NCBI GenBank assembly: GCA_017551625.1 | Contig: JAFZLF010000027.1 | Coordinates: 1 to 64,000, forward strand | DNA length: 64,000 nucleotides | Direction of reading: 5' to 3' | Source: Clostridiales bacterium | Lineage (GTDB): Bacteria; Bacillota; Clostridia; Saccharofermentanales; Saccharofermentanaceae | In this document: piece by piece, positions 24,218 to 30,924 of the stretch | Layout of the letters: each line of letters opens with the position of its first letter | Numbering within the stretch: position 1 is the first letter of the stretch | Translations under genes and position numbers: made by a program | The notes under the pieces: generated by a model | What the model was told of the DNA's origin: nothing | The model's database searches: none | The model's input: the letters and a program-made list of their open reading frames with translations, nothing else

Positions 24218-25333
24218 ATGGGCAATGACACAGAGAAAAACCGTACGAGAAGATTGACACTGGTGATGACTCACCAGTGCAATTTTGATTGCCGATATTG
24301 TCTGCAGAAACACGAAGATGTGTATATGCCGAGACAGACCGCTCTGAAGGCTATCGACATGATGGTGGATGCGCTCCGGCAAAAGCCCGGAAAGGCGCAG
24401 ATCTCTTTCTACGGCGGCGAACCGCTTCTGGCCCGGGAAGAGATCGAGTATCTGGTCGCCTATGCGCGATCTCGTGTCAGTGAGATACCGGGTGCGAGTA
24501 TCGTCTTCGAGATCACCACGAACGGCACACTTCTCGATGAGAGCTTCATCACTTTTGCCAAGGAAAACAAACTCCTTCTGGCGCTGTCCCACGACGGTGT
24601 GGCGCAGGATCGGGTCCGCGTGGACCGGGGCGGCCATCCGACAAAGGAAGTGGTGGATAGTAAACTTGCCATGCTTCTTAAGACTTTCCCGGAGACCATC
24701 ATCATGATGACCGTGCATCCCGAACAGGTGGAGAGGATCACCGAGTCGCTCGAGTTCTTCTACAGTAAGGGCGTCCGCGCGGTGAATCTTGTTCCGGCAC
24801 ACGGAGAAAGAGTGGTGTGGACGGAGGAAAAGTTCGCGCTGCTTCAGCAGGAACTTACGAAGGTTAAAGAACTCTATGTGAAGTGGAATCAGGGGCAGGC
24901 GGCGTTCCGGTTTATCCCTTTCGAGAACAAGATCAGAAACTACATCCGCGGCAAGGACGCAGACAACGCGATGTGCCACTTCGGCGGACATAAGATCATG
25001 GTGGACGTGGACGGGAGATATTACCCCTGCAGTCATTTTATCGGACGCGAGGGATTCTGCATCGGATCCGTGGATGAAAATCTCGATGTGGAGAAGGTGG
25101 AATCACTGGAGGTGCAGCGTGTCGAGGCAGGCATCTGCCGCGACTGCGAACTTCGTGCCCGTTGCCGCCATACCTGTGCCTGTGCCAATCACGGCCATAC
25201 CGGATGCATGTCCGAAGTCTCGGCTCTTCAGTGCGAGTACGAAAAACTCGTGATCCGTCTGGCCGATGAGGCCGCATCCGCGCTCATCAGTGAAGAAAAC
25301 CCGCGCTTCGTCGAAAGAATGTATAAAGAGTGA
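24218..25333 (+). CDS. Radical SAM/SPASM-domain enzyme, probable peptide maturase
   Basis: The radical SAM cluster motif is Cys21-NFD-Cys25-RY-Cys28, followed by SFYGGEPLL near residue 67 (SAM-binding GGE). The C-terminal SPASM region has Cys253, Cys271, Cys281, then Cys307-x2-Cys310-x5-Cys316-x3-Cys320 and further cysteines to about 346, the pattern that binds two auxiliary 4Fe-4S clusters in anaerobic sulfatase maturases and RiPP enzymes. At 371 residues it has no N-terminal RRE-like domain. No sulfatase is nearby; the adjacent gene encodes a repeat-bearing lipoprotein, the likely substrate. Its 3' end overlaps the convergent MFS gene by 47 bases. Confidence 0.92.
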   Translation: MGNDTEKNRTRRLTLVMTHQCNFDCRYCLQKHEDVYMPRQTALKAIDMMVDALRQKPGKAQISFYGGEPLLAREEIEYLVAYARSRVSEIPGASIVFEITTNGTLLDESFITFAKENKLLLALSHDGVAQDRVRVDRGGHPTKEVVDSKLAMLLKTFPETIIMMTVHPEQVERITESLEFFYSKGVRAVNLVPAHGERVVWTEEKFALLQQELTKVKELYVKWNQGQAAFRFIPFENKIRNYIRGKDADNAMCHFGGHKIMVDVDGRYYPCSHFIGREGFCIGSVDENLDVEKVESLEVQRVEAGICRDCELRARCRHTCACANHGHTGCMSEVSALQCEYEKLVIRLADEAASALISEENPRFVERMYKE

Positions 25334-26504
25334 TGACCACGCCCACGGCACATACGATCGTGCCGGTCAGGAGCATAGGCCGGATTCCGAAGTTGTCTAG
25401 AATCACACCACTTATGAGATTCGAGAATACGCCGCCGATCGTGATGGCGGAAGTGACATAAGCCTGACCCTTGACCTGATCGAGTTCGCCCATCGTCTCG
25501 CTGACATAGTACGCAGCCGCCGGGATAAAGACAGCGTAGGCGAAGAGCTGTACCGACTGGCTCAGGTACATCATGGCCATGTTCGAAGCAAAAAGAAGGA
25601 TCAGGATCTTGACGAAGAAAGCCGCGCCCGAGAAAGTCAGAAGTGTGCGCGAGGAGATCTTCTTCAGGACCAGAGCGATCAGGGCCATGACCGGAAGCTC
25701 GAGGATCGCCTGCAGGAAATTCGCGTAGCCCAGCTCAGTTTCCCCACCGCCGAGATTTCTTATGATCTGGATCATGAAATCGTTGATCATGTTATGGGCG
25801 AAGTAGAAGCAGATCGTTCCGATGAGAAATACCATAAAGGCAGGATAGGTCTTCGCGAAGTCACGGATGTTGTTGTGCGCCGTGGCGGCAGGGGGATCCG
25901 TGCGTGAAGCCGCGGAGCCGGCAGCGATCTTCCGCTCCGGCTTTTTGAACGTGTAGATCAGAAGTGCGGAGAGGACCATCGAAGCGATGTTGACGTAGAG
26001 AAGGACCGTGACGCCCTGCTTCTCGACGAGGCCACCGATCAGTGCGGCGGTGACGGCGAAACTTGCAGAACCGAGACCGCGCGCCAGACCGTAGAAGATG
26101 CGGCAGCCGGCCTTCTGGTACTCGAAGCAGAGGGCGGTCATGACGGGCTGGTACACAAACTGGATCATGTAGATCAGCGCGAAGACCGGAAAGATCACCC
26201 ACTTATTCTCAGGGACGAGGAGCAGGATCGAAGAACCGGCCAGTATCACAAGGACAGAAAAGAGGATGAAGCGGCGGTTCGTGAGTGGGCCGGGCTTGTC
26301 GATGATGCCCGCCACGAAGGGCTGGAGGATCGCGGAGAGGATGTTTGCGACGGCCAGGAGGATGCCTACCTCGGTGTTGGTGAAACCGTTCGCGAGAAGG
26401 TAGACGGCCGCGCAGGCGTGGATCGTGCAGAAAGCGACGAAATAGGTCGAATTAAGTAGGGTATAGCGAAGGGTCCACTTGACGTCCGGCCGTTGGTTTT
26501 CCAT
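25287..26504 (-). CDS. MFS transporter (LacY-like class), 405 aa
   Basis: Twelve predicted helices in two six-helix halves, with a charged central loop (KKPERKIAAGS...). N-terminal RYTLLNSTYFVAFCTIHACAAVYLL and NTEVGILLAVANILSAILQPFVAGIIDK fit the MFS_1-like / oligosaccharide-proton symporter group; the substrate is unknown. The frame is open to 26762, but that extension has no ribosome binding site and is AT-rich, whereas the ATG at 26504 follows GAGGT and begins MENQRPDVKW. The gene ends inside the 3' part of the radical SAM gene. Confidence 0.88.
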   Translation of the reverse strand: MENQRPDVKWTLRYTLLNSTYFVAFCTIHACAAVYLLANGFTNTEVGILLAVANILSAILQPFVAGIIDKPGPLTNRRFILFSVLVILAGSSILLLVPENKWVIFPVFALIYMIQFVYQPVMTALCFEYQKAGCRIFYGLARGLGSASFAVTAALIGGLVEKQGVTVLLYVNIASMVLSALLIYTFKKPERKIAAGSAASRTDPPAATAHNNIRDFAKTYPAFMVFLIGTICFYFAHNMINDFMIQIIRNLGGGETELGYANFLQAILELPVMALIALVLKKISSRTLLTFSGAAFFVKILILLFASNMAMMYLSQSVQLFAYAVFIPAAAYYVSETMGELDQVKGQAYVTSAITIGGVFSNLISGVILDNFGIRPMLLTGTIVCAVGVVITLYTFFRRSAGFLH

Positions 26505-26593
26505 ATCAGTACCTCGCAAAAGGGAGGCGGGAAACCGGGATTTCCGCCGCCATGAAGAATCGTTTCTGGAGTCATTATAGCATGCGGCAGATA

Positions 26594-26640
26594 CGGCGTC
26601 CCCCAATACACAACAAAGGCGTCCCAAAATACACAACAAA
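26594..26640. repeat. Tandem direct repeat of about 23 bases
   Basis: GGCGTCCCCCAATACACAACAAA is followed immediately by GGCGTCCCAAAATACACAACAAA. The copies differ at two positions and lie in the intergenic region between the divergent MFS and antiporter genes. Confidence 0.7.
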
Positions 26641-26691
26641 AGGGGAATTCCGCGTCGGAAAATCGTTGATTTTCCAGTGCTTTTTTGTAAG

Positions 26692-26717
26692 TTGACAATA
26701 TCAAAGCGTGCTATAAT
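26692..26717 (+). promoter_or_regulatory. Promoter of the cation/proton antiporter
   Basis: TGC-TATAAT at 26709-26717 is an extended -10. TTGACA at 26692-26697 is a perfect -35 hexamer but only 14 bases away, so the extended -10 probably dominates. Confidence 0.6.
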
Positions 26718-26722
26718 CCGTA

Positions 26723-26841
26723 TCTGTGCGAGTGGATACTCGCGTATCCGGAAAGAAAACACACGGAAAAACCGTGTGAGAAGATAGTTTCTCTCCGCCC
26801 GGGAAAAGCGCGGAGAAGTGCGATGTAAGAGGGGTTACTTC
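26723..26841 (+). ncRNA. Structured 5' leader with three hairpins before the antiporter
   Basis: About 120 bases of leader contain GGATAC-TCGC-GTATCC (26734-26749), CACACGG-AAAAA-CCGTGTG (26760-26778) and TCTCCGC-loop-GCGGAGA (26792-26816), all perfect stems, followed by AGAGGGG as ribosome binding site. This could be a cis-regulatory RNA responding to ions; I cannot match it to a known riboswitch class. Confidence 0.45.
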
Positions 26842-28101
26842 ATGAACAACATGCTTATGAGTCTGGCGCTGATGCTCCTGATCGGATTCTGTATCAGCGG
26901 GATCTTCAAGAAACTGCATATCCCGTCCCTGCTAGGGCTGATCATCACGGGTATCGTGCTCGGCCCGGCGGCTCTCAATCTCCTGGATCCGAAGATCCTT
27001 TCTATCTCCGGCGAACTCCGAGAGATCGCGCTGATCGTGATCCTTTTCCGCGCGGGACTGAGCCTCGATATCAGTGACATGAAGAAGATCGGCCGCCCGG
27101 CGATCATGCTCTGCTTCGTTCCTGCGACGTTTGAGATCGTGGGCGCCGTGGTGCTCGGGCCTATGTGCCTCGGGCTCTCGCGCATCGACTCCGCGATCGT
27201 GGGCGCGATGCTGGCGGCAGCGTCACCTGCGATCATCGTGCCGAAGATGCTCTGGCTCATGGAGGAGGGCTACGGGACAGACAAGCATATCCCGCAGCTC
27301 ATCATGGCGGGCGCGTCCGCCGATGACATCTACGCCATCGTCATGTTCACCGCATTTATCGGCATGAGCAAGGGCGAAGGCATCTCCGCCTGGACGATCA
27401 TCTCCATCCCGATCTCCATCGTGACGGGCCTTGCGATCGGTATCGTTTTCGGTATCATCATGGCCCAGATCTTCAAGAGGATCCACCTGCGCGATACCGT
27501 CAAGATCCTGCTTCTCTTCGGCATGTCATTCCTGTTCGTCGGATGTGAGAGTTACATCTCGAAATACATCCCATTCTCCGGCCTTCTCGCTGTCATGGCA
27601 CTGGGTGGCACGATCCTCAACCGCCGCCGTGAAGTGGCCGGACGCCTGTCCGTAAAGATCGCGAAGATCTGGGTCGGCGCGGAACTTCTCCTGTTCATCA
27701 TGCTGGGCTCGGCCGTAGAGATCAAGGCTCTGCTCTCGGCGGGCTTAGGCTCCGTGCTCCTGATCCTCGGCGCCCTTCTGTTCCGATCCATCGGTGTCAT
27801 CATCAGCCTCATGGGCTCCGGACTCAAGTTCAAGGAGATCCTCTACTGTGACGTAGCGTATTTCCCGAAGGCCACAGTTCAGGCTGCAGTCGGTGCGATC
27901 CCGCTGGCGCAGGGACTCATGTGTGGTATGATGGTTCTGACTACGGCGGTCCTCTCGATCCTGATCACTGCGCCACTCGGCGCGATCCTGATGGATGTGT
28001 GCGTGAAGAAGTGTCTGACACGAAGCAGGAAGCCTCGCGAGATGACCAGCCGGAGGAACCCGGGGTTGCGTCTGCCGCCGGAGCCCGGAAAAGAAGCGTA
28101 G
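26842..28101 (+). CDS. Cation/proton antiporter (CPA family)
   Basis: A Na+/H+ or K+/H+ exchanger of the CPA fold, about 12 helices in the first ~390 residues. KLHIPSLLGLIITGIVLGP opens the fold; the ion-binding region reads GASADDIYAIVMFT, with the paired Asp typical of electrogenic members; AAASPAIIVPKML is the discontinuous helix. A basic tail of ~30 residues ends the protein. The ATG at 26842 follows AGAGGGG; an earlier in-frame start at 26818 lies inside the leader hairpin. larA-like follows after 18 bases, probably in the same operon. Confidence 0.9.
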   Translation: MNNMLMSLALMLLIGFCISGIFKKLHIPSLLGLIITGIVLGPAALNLLDPKILSISGELREIALIVILFRAGLSLDISDMKKIGRPAIMLCFVPATFEIVGAVVLGPMCLGLSRIDSAIVGAMLAAASPAIIVPKMLWLMEEGYGTDKHIPQLIMAGASADDIYAIVMFTAFIGMSKGEGISAWTIISIPISIVTGLAIGIVFGIIMAQIFKRIHLRDTVKILLLFGMSFLFVGCESYISKYIPFSGLLAVMALGGTILNRRREVAGRLSVKIAKIWVGAELLLFIMLGSAVEIKALLSAGLGSVLLILGALLFRSIGVIISLMGSGLKFKEILYCDVAYFPKATVQAAVGAIPLAQGLMCGMMVLTTAVLSILITAPLGAILMDVCVKKCLTRSRKPREMTSRRNPGLRLPPEPGKEA

Positions 28102-28119
28102 CATACGAGGGAGGCACAC

Positions 28120-29370
28120 ATGGAGATTGCATTAGGTTTTGGTAAAGAGAAGATCCCGGTACAGATCCCGGACGAGAAGGTCATGGCGGTCCTTACGCCG
28201 AACGAGGCGGAGATCGGCCTGACCGGCAGTGAAGAAGTCTACCGCTCCATGCGTGAGCCGATCGGCCTGCCGCCACTTCGTGAAGTCGTGAAGAAGGGCG
28301 AGACCGTCGCCATCATCACATCTGATATCACCCGCCCGATCCCGAGCTATAAGGTCCTGCCGGCCGTGCTCGATGAGCTCACCGCAGCAGGCATCCCGGA
28401 CTCCGACATCACCATCGTCTTCGCGCTCGGTTCCCACGGCGGACACACCGAAGAGCGTATGCGTTATATGGTCGGAGATGCCGTCTATGAACGCATCCGC
28501 TGCATCGATTCCGATGTCAACGATGCCGTGCATGTCGGTACTACTTCCAGAGGCACCCCGGTCGACATCTTCCGTCCTGTCGTGGAAGCGGACCGACGCA
28601 TCTGCCTCGGCAACATCGAGTATCACTATTTCGCCGGCTATTCCGGAGGCTATAAGGCCATCATGCCGGGCGTGTCCACATGGGACGCGATCCAGCACAA
28701 CCACAGCGCCATGGTCGAGCCGACAGCCTGTGCCGGCCGCCTCGAGGGGAACCCGGTCCGTGAGGACATCGAAGAGAGTGGCCGAATCCTCGGCGTCGAC
28801 TATATCGTGAACGTCGTTCTCGACGCGAAGAAGGAGATCATCCGCAGTTTTGCCGGCGACCCGGTCCTCGCGCACCGTGAAGGCTGCAAATTCCTCGATT
28901 CCTTCTACAAGGTCAGCATTCCCGAGAAGGCCGACATCGTCGTGGTCAGCGCAGGCGGTTTCCCGAAGGATATCAATATGTACCAGGCGCAAAAAGCACT
29001 GGATAACGCGAAGCATGCAGTCAAGGAGGGGGGCATCATCGTATGGATCGCCTCCTGCAAAGAAGGCCTCGGCGAGAAGCATTTCGAGCAGTGGCTCACC
29101 GGTCACGAGAAGAGCTCCGACATGATTCATCACATCAAGACCGATTTCGTCCTCGGCGGACATAAGGCCGCGGCGATTGCCATGGTGCTCGAAAATGCTC
29201 GTATCTTCTTCGTTTCCGACCTCGAGCATGACTTCGTAAAGAGCGTCTTCCTCGAGCCGTACTCGGATATCCAGACCGCGATCGACGCGGCGATCGCCGA
29301 GAAGGGCCCGGATGCGAAGATCGTCGTCATGCCCTACGGAGGATCGACGCTCCCGAAAGTAGAAAACTAA
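28120..29370 (+). CDS. larA: LarA-like nickel-pincer racemase (lactate racemase family)
   Basis: Members use a nickel-pincer nucleotide to racemise or epimerise 2-hydroxy acids. Catalytic residues of LarA are visible: His in FALGSHGGHT (about residue 108), His in NIEYHYFAGYSGGYKAIMPG with the cofactor-linked Lys, and His in IQHNHSAM. The 416-residue length is normal. The cofactor genes larB, larC and larE are not in this window. GGGAGGCACAC precedes the ATG. It follows the antiporter closely; lactate racemase itself is only one of several activities in this family, so the substrate is open. Confidence 0.88.
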   Translation: MEIALGFGKEKIPVQIPDEKVMAVLTPNEAEIGLTGSEEVYRSMREPIGLPPLREVVKKGETVAIITSDITRPIPSYKVLPAVLDELTAAGIPDSDITIVFALGSHGGHTEERMRYMVGDAVYERIRCIDSDVNDAVHVGTTSRGTPVDIFRPVVEADRRICLGNIEYHYFAGYSGGYKAIMPGVSTWDAIQHNHSAMVEPTACAGRLEGNPVREDIEESGRILGVDYIVNVVLDAKKEIIRSFAGDPVLAHREGCKFLDSFYKVSIPEKADIVVVSAGGFPKDINMYQAQKALDNAKHAVKEGGIIVWIASCKEGLGEKHFEQWLTGHEKSSDMIHHIKTDFVLGGHKAAAIAMVLENARIFFVSDLEHDFVKSVFLEPYSDIQTAIDAAIAEKGPDAKIVVMPYGGSTLPKVEN

Positions 29371-29461
29371 ATCCTTCTAATTCTTCTCGCCATTTTCCGC
29401 TCCGAATTGGTATACTGATAATAGTAGCGATGTGTGTGGAATACGAAGGGAGGAATGGATC

Positions 29462-30028
29462 TTGTTTAATAAAATGATCGTCCTCATCGGTATGCCGGGC
29501 TGTGGGAAGACCACGATCGGGCGTATTCTCGCGCAGGAACTCGATGTTCCTTTCGTCGATACGGATAACCTGATCCGTGAGGCAGAAGGAATGCCGCTTC
29601 CGAAGATCCAGCAGGAAAAGGGCATGGATTATTTCCTTAAGGCCGAGGAGCAGGCACTCCTTCAGCTGGACGATACGCCGAAGGTCGTAGCCACCGGCGG
29701 CAGTGCCATCTTCTGTGAACACGGCATGATGTATCTGGACTCCATCGCGACAGTGATTTTTCTGGAAGCGGATATGAAGATGCTCGTGCGTCGCATGGGC
29801 GACCCGAAGAAACGCGGAGTAGTACTCGCGCCGAACCAGACGATCATGGGAGTCTTCCGCGAGAGAAGACCTCTGTACCTGAGATATGCGGATATCCGCG
29901 TACACACGTATCATACACGGCCGAAGGAGGTCGTAAACCGTATCCTGACGGCCCTGGGCATACAGAAAACAGAAGAGGAAAAGAAGGAGAGAGAAGACGA
30001 TGGCGAAGAAAGAAACGAGAACAACTGA
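29462..30028 (+). CDS. aroK: Shikimate kinase (stand-alone)
   Basis: Phosphorylates shikimate in the aromatic pathway. Walker A is GMPGCGKTT, followed by DVPFVDTDNLI, the KAEEQAL region, VVATGGSAI and the lid RRPLYLRYADIRV. The best start is TTG 29462 (MFNKMIVLIG), eight bases after GGGAGG; GTG 29432 precedes that site and ATG 29474 is slightly late. A second kinase domain is fused to aroE at 41243-42646, so the two may be redundant or this one may use another substrate; the aromatic-ring-binding Arg pair is less clear here. The charged tail overlaps the next gene by 29 bases. Confidence 0.85.
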   Translation: MFNKMIVLIGMPGCGKTTIGRILAQELDVPFVDTDNLIREAEGMPLPKIQQEKGMDYFLKAEEQALLQLDDTPKVVATGGSAIFCEHGMMYLDSIATVIFLEADMKMLVRRMGDPKKRGVVLAPNQTIMGVFRERRPLYLRYADIRVHTYHTRPKEVVNRILTALGIQKTEEEKKEREDDGEERNENN

Positions 30029-30323
30029 GACGGAGAAGAATAAGGAAGAGATGCTCTATGATCTGGCGGATCTGTTCAAGGTGTTTGGTGATTCGACGCG
30101 CATCCGTATCCTCTATTCCCTGATGGACGGCTCCCTCTGTGTGACCGATCTGGCCGCGGCGCTCGAGATGAACCAGTCGGCCGTGTCGCATCAGCTGAAG
30201 ATCTTAAAGCAGAATAAGCTCGTCAAGAGCACGCGCGCCGGCAAGGCGATCCTCTATGAGCTCGCGGACGGACATGTCAAGTCGATCCTCGAGATCGGGC
30301 AGGAGCATATCGAGGAACTGTAA
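30000..30323 (+). CDS. ArsR/SmtB-family metal-responsive repressor
   Basis: A 107-residue winged-helix protein: FKVFGDSTRIRILYSLMDG, then the recognition helix MNQSAVSHQLKILKQNKLVKS. The C-terminal helix carries Asp90-x-His92 and His103-x2-Glu106, the same D-x-H...H-x2-E arrangement that forms the alpha-5 zinc site of SmtB. The alpha-3 CxC of arsenic and cadmium sensors is reduced to a single Cys (SLCVTDL), so zinc is the most likely effector. It overlaps the end of the shikimate kinase gene by 29 bases and is followed after 19 bases by a methylase gene. Targets are unknown; no metal exporter is adjacent. Confidence 0.9.
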   Translation: MAKKETRTTETEKNKEEMLYDLADLFKVFGDSTRIRILYSLMDGSLCVTDLAAALEMNQSAVSHQLKILKQNKLVKSTRAGKAILYELADGHVKSILEIGQEHIEEL

Positions 30324-30342
30324 GAAAGAGGACGGTAGTATC

Positions 30343-30918
30343 ATGGACCGACGGCCGTCATTTAGCGCACTGGACATTATTTCCAAGATTATAAGAGAAC
30401 ATGTGAAAGAGGGCGACCTCTGTATCGACGCGACCGCGGGACGCGGAAACGACACGGCGATGCTGTGTGAACTCGTCGGGGAGACCGGCCACGTCATTGC
30501 TTTCGATATTCAGGAGGACGCGGTGAGAAGTACCGAAGCCCTCCTTTGCGAAAGGCACTTGGACGCAAGGGCCGAGGTGCACCGGGTGAGCCATAGTGAG
30601 ATGGGGCAGTATGCCGAGAAGGGCACGGTGTCCTGCATCACATTTAACTTCGGATGGCTTCCGAAGGGTGACCATAACATTTTCACGAAGAAAGAGACCA
30701 GCATCCCGGCGATCGAAGCAGGTCTGGAATTACTGAAGGAAGACGGCATCATGACGCTGATCCTCTACTACGGAAGAGAGACCGGATTTGAAGAGAAGGA
30801 CGCGCTTCTTTCTTTTCTGCCGACGATCGACAGTTCCCTCTATACCGTCGTTGAGATGCCGTTTGTGAACCGCAGCAACTGCCCGCCGATCCCGATCGTG
30901 ATCCTGAAAGGACGATAA
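30343..30918 (+). CDS. YtqB-like class I SAM methyltransferase (putative rRNA methylase)
   Basis: A Rossmann-fold methyltransferase of 191 residues. The SAM site is LCIDATAGRGNDTAML, followed by GHVIAFDIQEDAVRST, then ITFNFGWLPKGDHNI, the family-specific NFGWLPGGDH motif of YtqB-type methylases. In related proteins the substrate is a tRNA wobble uridine derivative; earlier annotation as rRNA methylase is unproved. An earlier in-frame start exists inside the arsR gene, but ATG 30343 follows AAGAGGAC. The gene is in the aroK-arsR unit, seven bases upstream of GH43. Confidence 0.9.
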   Translation: MDRRPSFSALDIISKIIREHVKEGDLCIDATAGRGNDTAMLCELVGETGHVIAFDIQEDAVRSTEALLCERHLDARAEVHRVSHSEMGQYAEKGTVSCITFNFGWLPKGDHNIFTKKETSIPAIEAGLELLKEDGIMTLILYYGRETGFEEKDALLSFLPTIDSSLYTVVEMPFVNRSNCPPIPIVILKGR

Positions 30919-30924
30919 AGGCCT

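Noticed and set aside
23597..25036. 479-codon minus-strand ORF opposite the lipoprotein/radical SAM pair.
   Set aside because: The plus strand has signature motifs in the right order and ribosome binding sites; the minus frame has none.
24218..25333. Radical SAM/SPASM protein considered as an anaerobic sulfatase maturase.
   Set aside because: No sulfatase is near, and the adjacent lipoprotein has repeated candidate sites; not fully excluded.
26505..26762. 86-residue N-terminal extension of the MFS transporter.
   Set aside because: The extension covers the tandem repeat and antiporter promoter region, and lacks a ribosome binding site.
30000..30323. ArsR-type regulator considered as an arsenic or cadmium sensor.
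   Set aside because: The alpha-3 CxC motif is absent, while the alpha-5 D-x-H...H-x2-E site is complete.
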